Below are positions 14,189 to 23,984 of a DNA stretch of 64,000 bases, one piece after another. Position 1 is the stretch's first letter. Each line of letters begins with the position of its first letter. The position numbers and the translations under genes were made by a program. A model generated the notes under the pieces. The model searched no databases and was not told the origin of the DNA. It saw only the letters and a program-made list of their open reading frames with translations. Origin of the DNA: Microbacterium timonense (GTDB taxonomy: Bacteria; Actinomycetota; Actinomycetes; Actinomycetales; Microbacteriaceae); NCBI RefSeq assembly GCF_900292075.1, contig NZ_OLMV01000001.1, forward strand, positions 496,001 through 560,000, written 5' to 3'.

Positions 14189-16039
14189 TCACGCCTCTGC
14201 GGCCAGTGCCTGGCGACTCGCGTCGATCTCGCGCAGGCGCAGCCTGATGCGGCGACCCTCTTCGGAATCGGCCGGCACGCGCTGGATCGCACCCAGAAGC
14301 TCGGCCTTCTCTCGGTCCAGGCCACGCAGCACGAGTCGCCGAGCCAGATCCCCTGCGGACACGACCGCGGCGTCGTCACTCAAGGCGGGAAAGTCCCCGG
14401 CCAGCAGCTCCGCCGCCAACGCCCGGTACGGCTCACGGACGGCTGCCACGGCATCCGCCGCCCATCCGGGGCGTTGCATGTCGGGCGCTTCGCGGACTGC
14501 CGCGCGCACCGCATCGAGCGCAGGATGCCGGAACGGCAGATCCAGCGCACGTGCGACCAGGGCGGCGTCCATGCGGTGCCCGAACTGCAGCACGCCCATG
14601 AGCGCGTCGCGCTCGAGCCCCACCTCGGGAGTGCGCGGAAGGGTCGCCAGCGTCACCCGCAGCGAGCCGTCCGCGGGTGGCGGAGCGGTCGGTTCGGGTG
14701 CGGCGCCGGCCTCTCGTCTGCCACCGCGGCCGGCACGCTCGACCTCGCGGCGCACGTCCTCGGTGTCCATGCCGAGACGACGGGCCAGAACCCGCACGTA
14801 CTCAGGCTGCAGGAGAGGATCGCGCAGTTCCGCCACGACCGGGGCTGCGGCGCGCAGCGCCCCCACGCGCCCTTCGACGCTGGCGAGGTCGTAGCCCGAG
14901 ATGCGCTGGTCGAGCACGAATTCGACCATCGGGGCCTTGGTCTCCAGAAGCGCCCGCACGGCGCCGTCGCCGCGAGCAAGACGCAGGTCGCAGGGGTCGA
15001 GCCCCTCCGGGCCCGTCGCGACGTAGGTCTGCGCGTTGAAGCGCTTGGCATCGGCGAACGCCCGGAGCGCCGCCTTCTGGCCGGCCGCGTCAGGATCGAA
15101 CGTGAAGACCACCTCACCGGCCGTCGAGTCGTCGCCCATGACCCGGCGGAGGACCGTGATGTGGTCGGAGCCGAATGCGGTGCCGCATGTCGCGATCGCC
15201 GTGGTGATGCCCGCGAGGTGGCACGCCATGACGTCGGTGTACCCCTCGACGACCACCACCCGGTGCTGGCGGGAGATCTCGCGCTTGGCCAGATCCAGGC
15301 CGTACAGCACCTGCGCCTTCTTGTAGAGCGTCGTCTCGGGGGTGTTGAGGTACTTCGGCCCGTTGTCGTCGTCGTACAGCCGGCGCGCGCCGAACCCGAT
15401 CACCTGGCCGGTGACGTCGCGGATCGGCCACACGACGCGGCCGCGGAAGCGGTCGTACACCCCGCGCTGACCTTGCGAGACAAGACCGGCCGAGCTGAGC
15501 TCCTCGTCCGAGAAGCCCTGAGCGCGCAGCGCCGCGTGCATGCCCGACCAGCCCTTCGGCGCATAGCCGACCCCGAAGTGCCCCGCTGCCCCCGCGTCGA
15601 ACCCCCGCTGACCGAGGAATCGACGGGCGATGTCGGCCTCGGGCGACATCAGCTGTGACCGGAAGAACTCGGCGGCGGCGGCGTTCGCGGCGTACAGTCG
15701 CGCGCGTCCGGTGTGCTCCGGAGCGGCGCCGCCGTCTTCGTAGTGCAGGGTGTAGCCGATGCGGCTCGCGAGCCGCTCGACCGCCTCCGTGAACGTGACG
15801 TGATCCATCGCCCGCAGGAACGAGTACACGTCACCGGATTCGCCGCACCCGAAGCAGTGGTAGAAGCCCGCCTGCGGTCGCACGTTGAAGCTCGGGCTGC
15901 GCTCGTCGTGGAACGGACACAGCCCCTTCAGCGACCCGACGCCCGCGGACTTCAGCGCGACACGTTCTCCGATGATGTCGGCGATGTTGGTGCGGGCCTT
16001 GACCTCATCGACGTCGGCCTGGCGGATCCGTCCTGGCAT
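14189..16039 (-). CDS. dnaG: DNA primase
   Basis: Primase makes the RNA primers for chromosome replication. The 616 residues show the N-terminal CHC2 zinc finger (CPFHDERSPSF then FHCFGCG-like residues), the TOPRIM catalytic core (VVEGYTDVMACH; acidic EFD-type residues TFDPDAAG) and a C-terminal region for helicase contact. ATG 16039 shares one base with the TGA of dgt (TGATG), so the two are translationally coupled; TTG at 16042 is less likely. The operon order dusB-dgt-dnaG is typical of actinobacteria. Confidence 0.96.
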   Translation of the reverse strand: MPGRIRQADVDEVKARTNIADIIGERVALKSAGVGSLKGLCPFHDERSPSFNVRPQAGFYHCFGCGESGDVYSFLRAMDHVTFTEAVERLASRIGYTLHYEDGGAAPEHTGRARLYAANAAAAEFFRSQLMSPEADIARRFLGQRGFDAGAAGHFGVGYAPKGWSGMHAALRAQGFSDEELSSAGLVSQGQRGVYDRFRGRVVWPIRDVTGQVIGFGARRLYDDDNGPKYLNTPETTLYKKAQVLYGLDLAKREISRQHRVVVVEGYTDVMACHLAGITTAIATCGTAFGSDHITVLRRVMGDDSTAGEVVFTFDPDAAGQKAALRAFADAKRFNAQTYVATGPEGLDPCDLRLARGDGAVRALLETKAPMVEFVLDQRISGYDLASVEGRVGALRAAAPVVAELRDPLLQPEYVRVLARRLGMDTEDVRREVERAGRGGRREAGAAPEPTAPPPADGSLRVTLATLPRTPEVGLERDALMGVLQFGHRMDAALVARALDLPFRHPALDAVRAAVREAPDMQRPGWAADAVAAVREPYRALAAELLAGDFPALSDDAAVVSAGDLARRLVLRGLDREKAELLGAIQRVPADSEEGRRIRLRLREIDASRQALAAEA

Positions 16040-17397
16040 CAACGGCCTCCCGGGGCCCGCATCGCCGCCGTCGTGCCGTCCACCGGCCGCGCTCCCGGAG
16101 CCCAGACCCCGACCGATGCCGGATCAACGGCCCCCACGAGCGCGCCGTGCCACGCGATGGCCAGCTGGTCGGTCAGGCTCGCGACCTGGTCGACGACGAC
16201 ACGGCGGCGCGCGGCATCCGTCTGCGCGGCGGCGAAGTCCTGACCGTGCAGCGGGTCCAGCGCTTCTGGCCGCTCCCACAGGGCGGTCGCCAAGCGCTTG
16301 AGCACACGACGCTGCTCCTTGTAGAGGTCCTTGCGTCCCTCGATCGAGACGACGGCCGCGCCGATGATGCCCTTCAGCACGGCCATCTCCGCCTCAACCA
16401 CGCGCGGCACCACGAGGTGACCGCGGTAGCGGGTGAGCACCGAGGCATCGTAGGAATCGCGCGTCGCGGTCGTGGCGGCGCGTGCGAAACGGCCGATGAG
16501 GTCGGACGTGAGGTTCTTCAAGCGCGCCAGCGCCGACCGTGTGCCGTCGAAGGAGTCGATCCACTCCGGCATCCGTGTCAGCCGGAACAGCGCGTCCTCC
16601 AGCTCGTCACGGGCGTAGTCGAAACCCACCCACGACTGGATCGCCGTGAGCAGCCAGTCGTGCTCGCGCGGGTCCACCAGGCGCGCCGGGTCGAGGTAGC
16701 CGTTGACCACCGCGTCTTCGAAGTCGTGCACGGAGTAGGCGATGTCGTCAGAGAGGTCCATCACCTCGGCCTCGATGCACCGCACCCGGCCGGGAGCATC
16801 GGCGCGCAGCCAGTGGAAGACCTCCTCGTCCTCGGGGTACACGCCGAACTTCAGGCGCCCGCCCGGGTCGGGAAGCGGGTGGTCCGCCGTCCACGGATAC
16901 TTGCAGGCGGCATCCAGGCTGGCACGGGTCAGGTTGAGCCCGAAGCTGCGCCCCTCCGCGTCGATCACCTTGGGCTCCAGGCGCGTCAGGATCCGGAGCG
17001 TCTGGGCGTTGCCCTCGAATCCCCCGAACCCCTCTGCCCATTCGTTGAGCGCGCGTTCGCCGTTGTGACCGAACGGCGGGTGTCCGAGATCGTGGCTGAG
17101 GCATGCCGTGTCCACCACATCCGCGGCCAGGCTCAGGGCGGTGGCAAGCTCACGTCCGACCTGGGCCACTTCGAGCGAGTGCGTCAGCCGGTTGCGCGCG
17201 AAGTCGGCCGGGCTGGCGGGACTGAGCACCTGGGTCTTCGCAGCCAGGCGCCGCAGTGCGGCCGAATGCAGCACGCGTGCCCGGTCGCGTGCGAAGTCAT
17301 CTCGCTGCGACCGGTGCTGCTCGGGGTGGAAACGCGCGGCGTCGGCGTCGTCGTACCCCACCGGGCGGTCCGACGCGCCGGCGAGATCACCCGCCAC
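16039..17397 (-). CDS. dgt: Deoxyguanosinetriphosphate triphosphohydrolase-like protein
   Basis: This HD-domain enzyme splits dNTPs into deoxynucleosides and triphosphate, affecting nucleotide pools close to primase. In the 452 residues the metal ligands appear as RNRLTHSLEVAQ (His73) and CLSHDLGHPPFGHNGE (His102-Asp103). GTG 17397 is chosen because it overlaps the dusB stop by 11 bases and begins the conserved region shortly after; the open frame extends further but only inside dusB. It overlaps dnaG by one base. Whether it prefers dGTP is not visible. Confidence 0.9.
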   Translation of the reverse strand: MAGDLAGASDRPVGYDDADAARFHPEQHRSQRDDFARDRARVLHSAALRRLAAKTQVLSPASPADFARNRLTHSLEVAQVGRELATALSLAADVVDTACLSHDLGHPPFGHNGERALNEWAEGFGGFEGNAQTLRILTRLEPKVIDAEGRSFGLNLTRASLDAACKYPWTADHPLPDPGGRLKFGVYPEDEEVFHWLRADAPGRVRCIEAEVMDLSDDIAYSVHDFEDAVVNGYLDPARLVDPREHDWLLTAIQSWVGFDYARDELEDALFRLTRMPEWIDSFDGTRSALARLKNLTSDLIGRFARAATTATRDSYDASVLTRYRGHLVVPRVVEAEMAVLKGIIGAAVVSIEGRKDLYKEQRRVLKRLATALWERPEALDPLHGQDFAAAQTDAARRRVVVDQVASLTDQLAIAWHGALVGAVDPASVGVWAPGARPVDGTTAAMRAPGGR

Positions 17398-18583
17398 TGT
17401 GATCGAGTTCCGCGTCGGCCAATGCGGTGGATGCCTCGGCGCCCAGCTCACGCGACTGCAGCCAGCCGTCGGGGAGGGCCGGGCGCTTCGGCGTGCCGGC
17501 GCGGCCGCGCTGCCCCTCGGCGGCGGCGCCGGGGTACGGCGCATCGAGGTCCATCGTCGCCACCAGAGCGTCGATCTCAGCCAGGCTGGAGACGGTCGCC
17601 AGGCTCGCGCGGAGCTCGCCGCCCACGGGGTATCCCTTGAAGTACCAGGCGACGTGCTTGCGGATGTCCCGACAGCCCCGGGCTTCGTCGTCGAAGAACT
17701 CGACGAGAAGCTCCGCGTGTCGCCGGAAGGCCGCGGCGACGAAGCCGAGCGTCGCATCGACGGTCTCGGCGTCGGGCGCCACCGCCGCGGGGCCGCCGAG
17801 GGTGCGTGCCAGTTCGCCGAACAGCCATGGACGACCGAGGCACCCGCGCCCGACGACTACGCCGTCGCAGCCGGTCTCGGCCATCATGCGCGCCGCGTCA
17901 TCGGCCGACCAGATGTCGCCGTTGCCGAGGACGGGCACGCTCGTGACGGCATCCTTCAGGGCGGCGATGGCTGACCAGTCGGCGTGGCCGGAGTAGAACT
18001 CGGCGGCCGTGCGGGCGTGAAGGGCGACCGCCGCGACGCCCGCGTCTTCGGCGATCCTTCCCGCGTCGAGGTACGTCAGATGATCCGAATCGATGCCCTT
18101 GCGCATCTTGACGGTCAGCGGCACCTCCCCCGCGGCGCGCGCGGCACGGGTCACGATCTCGCGGAACAGTCCGAGCTTCCACGGCAGCGCGGCTCCCCCG
18201 CCCTTGCGTGTCACCTTGGGCACCGGGCAGCCGAAGTTCAGATCGATGTGATCGGCGCGGTCCTCTTCGACCAGCAGCCGCACCGCCGCCTCAGTGGTCG
18301 CGGGGTCCACGCCGTAGAGCTGGATGGAGCGCGGCGTCTCGGACTCGTGATGGGTGATCAGGCGCATGGTGGTGGCGTTCCGTTCGACCAGGGCACGCGT
18401 CGTGATCATCTCGCTGACGTAGAGGCCCGCCCCGTACTCGCGGCACAGGCGCCGGAAGGCCGTGTTCGTGATGCCGGCCATAGGAGCCAGGACGACGGGG
18501 GCGGCCAGCGTGATGGGACCGATGCGCAGGGGGCGCGCAGCGGTATCCGGCCGCGTGGGCGCCGGGGCGAGGGCAGTCGTCAC
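17387..18583 (-). CDS. dusB: tRNA-dihydrouridine synthase
   Basis: Dus enzymes reduce uridines in the tRNA D loop using FMN and NADPH. The 398-residue product has a TIM-barrel start (PMAGITNTAFRRLC), the catalytic Cys119 in LNFGCPVPK, KMRKGID, HARTAAEFYSG and the FMN-phosphate loop around GNGDIW and DGVVVGRGCLG. It fits the DusB group. GTG 18583 begins MTTALAP, with GGAG upstream and GAGAAT exactly six bases before the codon, so a leaderless start is also possible. It is the first gene of the dusB-dgt-dnaG operon and is divergent from the peroxidase gene. Confidence 0.92.
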   Translation of the reverse strand: MTTALAPAPTRPDTAARPLRIGPITLAAPVVLAPMAGITNTAFRRLCREYGAGLYVSEMITTRALVERNATTMRLITHHESETPRSIQLYGVDPATTEAAVRLLVEEDRADHIDLNFGCPVPKVTRKGGGAALPWKLGLFREIVTRAARAAGEVPLTVKMRKGIDSDHLTYLDAGRIAEDAGVAAVALHARTAAEFYSGHADWSAIAALKDAVTSVPVLGNGDIWSADDAARMMAETGCDGVVVGRGCLGRPWLFGELARTLGGPAAVAPDAETVDATLGFVAAAFRRHAELLVEFFDDEARGCRDIRKHVAWYFKGYPVGGELRASLATVSSLAEIDALVATMDLDAPYPGAAAEGQRGRAGTPKRPALPDGWLQSRELGAEASTALADAELDHSGG

Positions 18584-18645
18584 GACTCCATTCTCGTACA
18601 GGAATCCGGCCCTTGGCTGAACGGCCTTCCTGCCTGTGAGGGGCT

Positions 18646-18651
18646 TAGCCT
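18646..18651 (+). promoter_or_regulatory. Leaderless -10 box of the glutathione peroxidase gene
   Basis: TAGCCT is followed by seven bases and ATG 18659, with no ribosome binding site between. Confidence 0.5.
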
Positions 18652-18658
18652 GGGGGTT

Positions 18659-19162
18659 ATGACCGAGGCCACCACGACCGACCTGCGCGAGATCCCCTTC
18701 CAGACGGCTGACGGCGGCACCGCGACCCTCGCCGACTACGGCGATCAGGTGCTGCTCGTCGTCAATGTCGCGTCCCGATGCGGGCTGACGCCGCAGTACG
18801 AGCAGCTGGAGCAGCTGCAGCGGGCCTACTCGGACCGGGGCTTCACGGTGCTGGGGTTCCCCTGCAACCAGTTCATGGGCCAGGAGCCGGGCTCCATCGA
18901 AGAGATCCTCGAGTACTGCACCACCACATGGGGGGTGACTTTCCCCGTCTTCGACAAGGTGAAGGTGAACGGCCCGGGTGCGGCGCCGGTCTACAAGGCG
19001 CTCAAGAAGGCCCGTGATGCCGAGGGCAAGAAGGGTCCGATCGTGTGGAACTTCGAGAAGTTCGTGCTGACGCCCGCCGGCGGCATCCATCGTTTCCGCC
19101 CCAACGTCAAGCCGGACGACCCCGCCGTCGTCGAGGTCATCGAGGCGAACCTCCCCCGGTGA
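18659..19162 (+). CDS. Glutathione peroxidase family (Cys-type thiol peroxidase)
   Basis: The 167-residue protein reduces hydrogen or lipid peroxides. It has the catalytic set Cys41 (ASRCGLTPQY), Gln75 (MGQEPGS), Trp130 and Asn131 (VWNFEKF), with Cys in place of selenocysteine. Cys69 and Cys87 are candidates for a resolving cysteine, so thioredoxin or mycothiol-linked donors are more likely than glutathione in an actinobacterium. ATG 18659 is favoured by the leaderless -10 box; the long upstream frame is antisense to dusB. A thiol-oxidoreductase gene (DsbA/FrnE type) faces it across a shared terminator. Confidence 0.93.
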   Translation: MTEATTTDLREIPFQTADGGTATLADYGDQVLLVVNVASRCGLTPQYEQLEQLQRAYSDRGFTVLGFPCNQFMGQEPGSIEEILEYCTTTWGVTFPVFDKVKVNGPGAAPVYKALKKARDAEGKKGPIVWNFEKFVLTPAGGIHRFRPNVKPDDPAVVEVIEANLPR

Positions 19163-19166
19163 CGCG

Positions 19167-19202
19167 CGCGCGGGGATCGCCGACCACGACGATCCCCGCG
19201 CG
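19167..19202. terminator. Bidirectional terminator between gpx and the DsbA-like gene
   Basis: CGCGCGGGGATCG (19167-19179) is the exact reverse complement of CGATCCCCGCGCG (19190-19202). The hairpin fills the 42-bp gap between two convergent stop codons. Confidence 0.8.
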
Positions 19203-19204
19203 GT

Positions 19205-19885
19205 TCAGGCCGTTGCGTCCGCAGGCTCGCGGTGTTCGGCCCACACCTGCCGGACGATCTGCGCGAACGCCTCGGCGGGCTGCGCACCTGACACACCGTA
19301 CTTGCCGTCGATCACGAAGAACGGCACGCCGTTGATGCCGTACGCGCTCGCCTGCGCCTGATCGGCGCGGACCGCCGGCAGATACCGACCGCTCTGGAGC
19401 GCCTCGCGCGCGGCGTCGGCGTCGAGACCCGCCTCGGCGGCGAGCTCGACGAGTTCATCCTCACGGCCGAGGTGGCGTCCCTCGGTGAAGTACGCCGACA
19501 TCAGCCGCTCCGCCATCTCGTGCTGCCGTCCCTGTTCCTTCGCGAAGTGCAGCAGCTCATGCGCCTTGACGGTGTTGGTGTGCTTGAGGAGATCGAAGCG
19601 ATACTCCAGGCCCGCATCGGCGGCGACGCCGGTGACCCGCTCCAGCATCTGCTGCGCCTGCGCCGGCGAGATGCCCTTGTGGGTGGCCAGGTAGTCCGTC
19701 TCGCCGCCCTCGAAGTCCACGGGGGTGTCGGGCGACAGCTCGAACGAATGGAACACGACCTCCACGGCGGGAGCGTCGTCGTCACCGGATGCCTCGGCCA
19801 GCCCCTTCTCCAGATTGCGCTTGCCGATGTAGCACCAGGGGCAGGCGATGTCACTCCACACGTCGATCTTGATGGCATCCGTCAT
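19205..19885 (-). CDS. DsbA-family oxidoreductase, FrnE-like
   Basis: The 226-residue protein is a thioredoxin-fold DsbA relative with the redox motif CPWC in SDIACPWCYIGKRNLEKGL. It has no signal peptide, so it works in the cytoplasm like FrnE, which is linked to disulfide exchange and stress resistance. The C-terminal AYGINGVPFFVIDGKYGVSG carries the cis-proline loop. ATG 19885 overlaps the upstream gene's TGA by four bases (ATGA), so it is translated by coupling with the membrane protein before it. Confidence 0.9.
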   Translation of the reverse strand: MTDAIKIDVWSDIACPWCYIGKRNLEKGLAEASGDDDAPAVEVVFHSFELSPDTPVDFEGGETDYLATHKGISPAQAQQMLERVTGVAADAGLEYRFDLLKHTNTVKAHELLHFAKEQGRQHEMAERLMSAYFTEGRHLGREDELVELAAEAGLDADAAREALQSGRYLPAVRADQAQASAYGINGVPFFVIDGKYGVSGAQPAEAFAQIVRQVWAEHREPADATA

Positions 19886-20544
19886 GTTGAGGACAACTCG
19901 CCGTGGCGTACTTCGTATTCCAGCGACCGACGGGCGAGGACCGCTGCGAGGAAGAAGCAGACCGCCCCGAGGAACGTGCCGAGGTTCACCCACTGAAGGC
20001 TGTAGAGATCGCCGGTTGCCGGAACGACGTACGCGCCGACCGCCGAGAAGCCGAAGGCGACTGAGCCGGCCATGTTCAGCCAGGTGCCGTGCGCCGTGCG
20101 TGCGTCCGGGTCCCACAGCTCGTGGCGGCGATACGCGGCGACGAGGGCGACGCCGCTGGAGAGCAGGAAGGCGGCCGATCCCCAGGCATCCGGCTTCCAT
20201 CCGGTCGACGCGGCCGCGGACGAGTGCAGCGCGCCGATCAGCACGGCACCGGTGCTGACGTTGAACAGCAGCGTGCCCACGAACTGGATGGCCGCCGACC
20301 ACCAGTCGGCGAAGTCCGCACGCGAGGACGAGCGCCGCGGCGGACGGCGACCGCTCAGCGCGAGCTGGATGAAGGCGGCGAGGGTGAAGAAGATCGATCC
20401 GGCGAAGAAGGTCGCCGCGTCCCACACCGCGCCCACGGCACCGGCATACGAGGGCACCACGCCGACGGCGAAGAACACGGAGCCGATGGCGAATCCCCAC
20501 GATTCGCGGCGGAGGCGGGTCGTCCGGGTCCGGGGCGTGCGCAC
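19882..20544 (-). CDS. Small multi-spanning membrane protein, YrhK-like
   Basis: I do not recognise a characterised function. The 220-residue protein has about six hydrophobic stretches, several beginning with a Gly-Ser or aromatic motif (FFAGSIFFTLAAFIQL), which resembles the YrhK domain repeated. A charged Arg-Pro-rich loop (about 65-75) separates the first pair from the rest. GTG 20544 is chosen because TACGAT lies exactly six bases upstream with no ribosome binding site. It overlaps the DsbA-like gene by four bases, suggesting a shared transcript and perhaps a shared redox or envelope role. Confidence 0.6.
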   Translation of the reverse strand: MRTPRTRTTRLRRESWGFAIGSVFFAVGVVPSYAGAVGAVWDAATFFAGSIFFTLAAFIQLALSGRRPPRRSSSRADFADWWSAAIQFVGTLLFNVSTGAVLIGALHSSAAASTGWKPDAWGSAAFLLSSGVALVAAYRRHELWDPDARTAHGTWLNMAGSVAFGFSAVGAYVVPATGDLYSLQWVNLGTFLGAVCFFLAAVLARRSLEYEVRHGELSST

Positions 20545-20550
20545 CGGATG

Positions 20551-20556
20551 ATCGTA
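20551..20556 (-). promoter_or_regulatory. Leaderless -10 box of the YrhK-like gene
   Basis: TACGAT on the minus strand, six bases, then GTG 20544. Confidence 0.5.
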
Positions 20557-20592
20557 ACGTGCGGGGCGGACCCGGCTGCCGGCGACCCGTGT

Positions 20593-21987
20593 TCAGTGGT
20601 GGAAGGCGCCCGCCTCCTCCTCGGTCATGGGGACGGTGATGGGGTGCCGGTCGAAGTGCGCGATCGCGGCGCGGTAGTCGTCCATGAGGAGGGCGGCTTC
20701 GTCACGGCTGAAGCCGGCGCGCACCAGGATGCGCTGGACGGCGAGATCCTGCCGATCCGCCGGCATGGTGTACGCGGGCACCTGCCATCCCCGCGCACGC
20801 AGGCGGTCGGCGAGGTCGAAGAGCGTGAAGGGATGGTCCACGCCCTCCTTGAGCTTCCACGACACCGCGGGGATCCCGGCCTGCGGGCTGCCGTCGTTGA
20901 TGATCTCGAAGTGCCCGAGCTTGGCGATCTCGCTCGCGAGGTACATCGCGGTGTCGTAGCAGGACTGGTGGACCTTGCGGTATCCCTCGCGGCCGAGCCG
21001 CAGGAACGTGTAGTACTGCGCCACGATCTGGCCGCCGGGACGGGAGAAGTTCAACGCGAACGTGGGCATGTTCCCGCCCAGGTAGTTCACGTTGAAGACC
21101 AGCTCCTCGGGAAGGTCCTCGGCATCCCGCCACACGATCCAGCCGACCCCGAGGGGGGCGAGGCCGAACTTGTGACCGGACGTGTTGATCGACTTGACCC
21201 GTGGCAGCCGGAAGTCCCAGACGATGTGCGGTGCGGTGAAGGGCGCGAGGAACCCCCCGCTGGCGCCGTCGACGTGGATCGGGATATCGAGCCCGGTCTC
21301 CTCCTGATGCGCGTCCAGCGCGTCACTGACCGCCTGCACCGGCTCGAACCCGCCGGTGAAGGTGACGCCGAGCGTCGGCACCACCCCGATCGTGTTCTCG
21401 TCGACGCGCTTGATGACCTCCTCGGGCGTCATGAGAAGCCGGTCGCCCTCCATCGGGATCTCGCGCAGCTCGACATCCCAGTATCGGGCGAACTTGTGCC
21501 AGCACACCTGGACGGGACCGGTGATGAGGTTCGGCTTGTCGGTGGGCTTGCCGGCGGCGCGCTGCCGTGCCCGCCACTTCCACAGCAGGGCCATGCCACC
21601 GAGCATCGCCGCCTCGCTGGAGCCGGTGGTCGACGTCCCGACCGTGTTCGCGGCATCCGGCGAGTTCCACAGGTCGGCGAGCATGTGCACGCAGCGCTCC
21701 TCGATGGCCGCCGTCTGCGGATACTCGTCCTTGTCGACCATGTTCTTGTCGAGGGTCTCGGTCATGAGCAGACGCACCTCGGGCTCGAGCCACGTCTGGC
21801 AGAACGTCGCGAGGTTCTGTCGAGAGTTGCCGTCCAGCATGAGCTCGTCCGAGACCACCTGGTAGGCGTGCCGGGCGAGGTGCTCCTTGTCGGGCATCCG
21901 GTATTTCGGCATCGAGATCGACAGGTCCGACGCGGAGAAGACCTCGTCGAGAAGGTCGTCACGGATCGAATCGCGCTTGTGCAGCAT
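20593..21987 (-). CDS. gadB: Glutamate decarboxylase
   Basis: This PLP enzyme turns glutamate into GABA while consuming a proton and is used in acid resistance or GABA metabolism. The 464 residues include HVDGASGGF (Asp240) and the PLP lysine Lys273 in [13 protein letters not shown]. The protein ends in two histidines (463-464), matching the place of the C-terminal histidine that closes the active site at neutral pH in E. coli GadB. ATG 21987 follows GGAAGCA. No glutamate/GABA antiporter gene is next to it, so the acid-resistance role is not assured. It stands as a single gene. Confidence 0.93.
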   Translation of the reverse strand: MLHKRDSIRDDLLDEVFSASDLSISMPKYRMPDKEHLARHAYQVVSDELMLDGNSRQNLATFCQTWLEPEVRLLMTETLDKNMVDKDEYPQTAAIEERCVHMLADLWNSPDAANTVGTSTTGSSEAAMLGGMALLWKWRARQRAAGKPTDKPNLITGPVQVCWHKFARYWDVELREIPMEGDRLLMTPEEVIKRVDENTIGVVPTLGVTFTGGFEPVQAVSDALDAHQEETGLDIPIHVDGASGGFLAPFTAPHIVWDFRLPRVKSINTSGHKFGLAPLGVGWIVWRDAEDLPEELVFNVNYLGGNMPTFALNFSRPGGQIVAQYYTFLRLGREGYRKVHQSCYDTAMYLASEIAKLGHFEIINDGSPQAGIPAVSWKLKEGVDHPFTLFDLADRLRARGWQVPAYTMPADRQDLAVQRILVRAGFSRDEAALLMDDYRAAIAHFDRHPITVPMTEEEAGAFHH

Positions 21988-22138
21988 TGCTTCCTTCTTC
22001 CGGAGAGGGTCGGTTCGTGCGCGGCGACACTACACCGGCGAGTCAACTCCCGGTCGCAAGGGGCGACATCGCGCAGAATGCGTGAAATGCCCGGCGCCGT
22101 CCGTCGGTACCCGCCCGGGGCAGTCGTCTGGGCGGTCG

Positions 22139-22951
22139 TCAGGCGCTGGGGGCCTGCGGCACGTCCACCGCGCCGCCGAATCGGCGTTCCCGCCCGAGGT
22201 AGACGTCGATGCCGTGCCACAGGTCCTCGCGGGTGAAGTCGGGCCACAGCGTGTCGAGGAAGACGAACTCGGCGTACGCCGACTCCCAGAGGAGGAAGTT
22301 GGAGGTGCGCTGCTCCCCACTCGAGCGGAGGAACAGGTCCACATCGGGCATGTCGGGCCGGTACAGCCGCCGCTGGATGAGCTTCTCCGACACCGCCGAG
22401 GGCCGGAGGCGGCCGGCCGCGACATCGTCCGCGATCGACCGCATGGCGTCGACGAGCTCGATGCGCCCGCCGTAGTTCACGCACATCGTGAGGGTCAGCA
22501 CATCGTTGCCGGCGGTGAGCCGCTCGGCGAACTGGAGCTCCTTGATGACGCTCGACCACAGGCGGGGCTTGCGCCCTGCCCACTGGATGCGCACGCCCCA
22601 TTCGTTCAGCTGGTCGCGACGGCGGTGGAGCACGTCGCGGTTGTAGCCCATGAGGAAGCGGACCTCGTCCGGTGAGCGCGACCAGTTCTCCGTCGAGAAT
22701 GCGTACACCGACAGATGCCTGACGCCTGCCTGGATGGCGCCGGCCACCACGTCGAGCAGCGCCGCCTCACCGGCCTTGTGTCCTTCGATGCGTGTCAGAC
22801 CCCGCCGGTTCGCCCAGCGACCGTTGCCGTCCATCACGATGGCCACGTGGTTGGGTACCGCACCTCGCGGGTAGTCCGGCGGGTAGATGCCGGTCCAGTC
22901 CAATGGTCGATACGGGACGGCGTCCCGGTGCGTGTAAGGCTTGGGGGTCAC
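22139..22951 (-). CDS. uppS: Isoprenyl (undecaprenyl/decaprenyl) diphosphate synthase
   Basis: The 270-residue cis-prenyltransferase extends farnesyl diphosphate to the long lipid carrier used in cell wall synthesis. The catalytic Asp41 sits in [17 protein letters not shown], and the later [12 protein letters not shown] and [18 protein letters not shown] segments are typical. GTG 22951 overlaps the recO stop by four bases (GTGA), so the pair is translationally coupled. Frames that start further upstream lie inside recO. Chain length (C50 or C55) cannot be read from the sequence. Confidence 0.94.
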   Translation of the reverse strand: MTPKPYTHRDAVPYRPLDWTGIYPPDYPRGAVPNHVAIVMDGNGRWANRRGLTRIEGHKAGEAALLDVVAGAIQAGVRHLSVYAFSTENWSRSPDEVRFLMGYNRDVLHRRRDQLNEWGVRIQWAGRKPRLWSSVIKELQFAERLTAGNDVLTLTMCVNYGGRIELVDAMRSIADDVAAGRLRPSAVSEKLIQRRLYRPDMPDVDLFLRSSGEQRTSNFLLWESAYAEFVFLDTLWPDFTREDLWHGIDVYLGRERRFGGAVDVPQAPSA

Positions 22952-23691
22952 CGGGTGCCTTCCTGAAGGGCCGTGGACACGTGCGAGAGCGAACGGATGC
23001 CCCGCTCCAGGTGCCACTGCGCGTACGCGGCGATGAGACCCGAGGCGGCTGCGCTGGAACCCGGAGAGGCGGCATCCACGGCATCCCACTCCCCCGCCAT
23101 GAGCGACTGCAGCAGTGAGACCGTCGAGGCATCCACCCGCGCAGCGCCGACCGGCGCACAGTCGCGGCATACGATGCCGCCCTGCTGGGCGACGAACGTG
23201 TCATGCGGGCCCGTCCGCCCGCACCGGGCGCATTCACCCAAACCTGGGGCCCACCCCGATAGCGCCATCGCGCGGAGGAGATACGAATCGAGCACGCTGC
23301 GGGCGGCGTGCTCGCCGCGTGAGAGCGCGCGCAGCCCACCGACCAGCAGTAGGTACTGCTGCGGCGTCGCCTCGGCCTCGTTGAGCCGGTCCGCTGCCTC
23401 GACCATGGCGTGAGCGGACGTGTAGCGGTCGTAGTGGGCCGCGATGTCGGCCCCGTAGGATCCCAGCGACTCCGCCTGCTGCACGATGTCGAGCGATCGG
23501 CCCTGGTAGAGCTGCACGTCGGCGACCATGAACGGCTCCAGCCGTGCCCCGAAGCGCGACGAGGTGCGCCGCACGCCCTTCGCGACGGCGCGCAGCTTGC
23601 CGTGGCGGCGGCTGAGCATCGTCACGATCCTGTCGGCCTCACCCAACTTGTGGGTGCGCAGGACCACGACTTCGTCGCGGTAGGTGGGCAC
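22948..23691 (-). CDS. recO: DNA repair protein RecO
   Basis: RecO loads RecA on single-stranded DNA together with RecR. The 247-residue protein has an N-terminal OB-fold ([20 protein letters not shown]) and a four-cysteine zinc site (CARCGRTG ... CRDC). GTG 23691 is supported by GATAAT placed exactly six bases upstream with no ribosome binding site; the mRNA is therefore probably leaderless. uppS is coupled downstream. The order recO-uppS is common in actinobacteria. Confidence 0.93.
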   Translation of the reverse strand: MPTYRDEVVVLRTHKLGEADRIVTMLSRRHGKLRAVAKGVRRTSSRFGARLEPFMVADVQLYQGRSLDIVQQAESLGSYGADIAAHYDRYTSAHAMVEAADRLNEAEATPQQYLLLVGGLRALSRGEHAARSVLDSYLLRAMALSGWAPGLGECARCGRTGPHDTFVAQQGGIVCRDCAPVGAARVDASTVSLLQSLMAGEWDAVDAASPGSSAAASGLIAAYAQWHLERGIRSLSHVSTALQEGTR

Positions 23692-23697
23692 CCGTCA

Positions 23698-23703
23698 ATT
23701 ATC
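23698..23703 (-). promoter_or_regulatory. Leaderless -10 box of recO
   Basis: GATAAT on the minus strand, six bases, then GTG 23691. Confidence 0.55.
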
Positions 23704-23765
23704 CCTGCGTGCCTCGCGGATCGGGCGAGGCGGGCGCGTTGCGTGGCGACAGGCTCCGCTGCCTC

Positions 23766-23830
23766 GTTCGGGTGTCACGACACGCCGTATCGCCCCGCCG
23801 GTTGCCGCGTGTCGTGACACCTGAACCGCC
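23766..23830. repeat. Palindromic extragenic repeat, copy 1
   Basis: A 65-base element identical to 23985-24049. Its arms GGTGTCACGACACGC and GCGTGTCGTGACACC are exact reverse complements around a 21-base loop, with TTC/GAA extending the stem beyond a G-T step. The arm itself contains the shorter palindrome GTGTCACGACAC. It lies between divergent recO and the TRIC gene. Confidence 0.85.
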
Positions 23831-23984
23831 GGCCCGCTCGACCTTGCGATGGAGCGACATCATGCAGACGGTGCAGCGCTCGTGAGATGTCGCGGAGAAA
23901 GCGCCGATGATTCGCGATGAAGTGCACGGACGCACGTTGAGTCTGCGCATCCCCTGAGCGCTCGGTACCGCGTGGGCCGGCGCC
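23831..23984. other. Non-coding stretch between two palindromic repeats
   Basis: The 409-base gap between recO and the TRIC gene (23692-24100) holds no gene I can support. The 154 bases between the two repeat copies show no recognisable gene, RNA or insertion-sequence ends. An open frame that crosses the whole area reads through both repeats and is not convincing. Confidence 0.5.

Noticed and set aside
20089..22236. Plus-strand frame of 715 codons opposite the membrane protein, gadB and uppS genes
   Set aside because: It crosses three supported genes on the other strand, has no recognisable motif and shows the composition of an antisense shadow.
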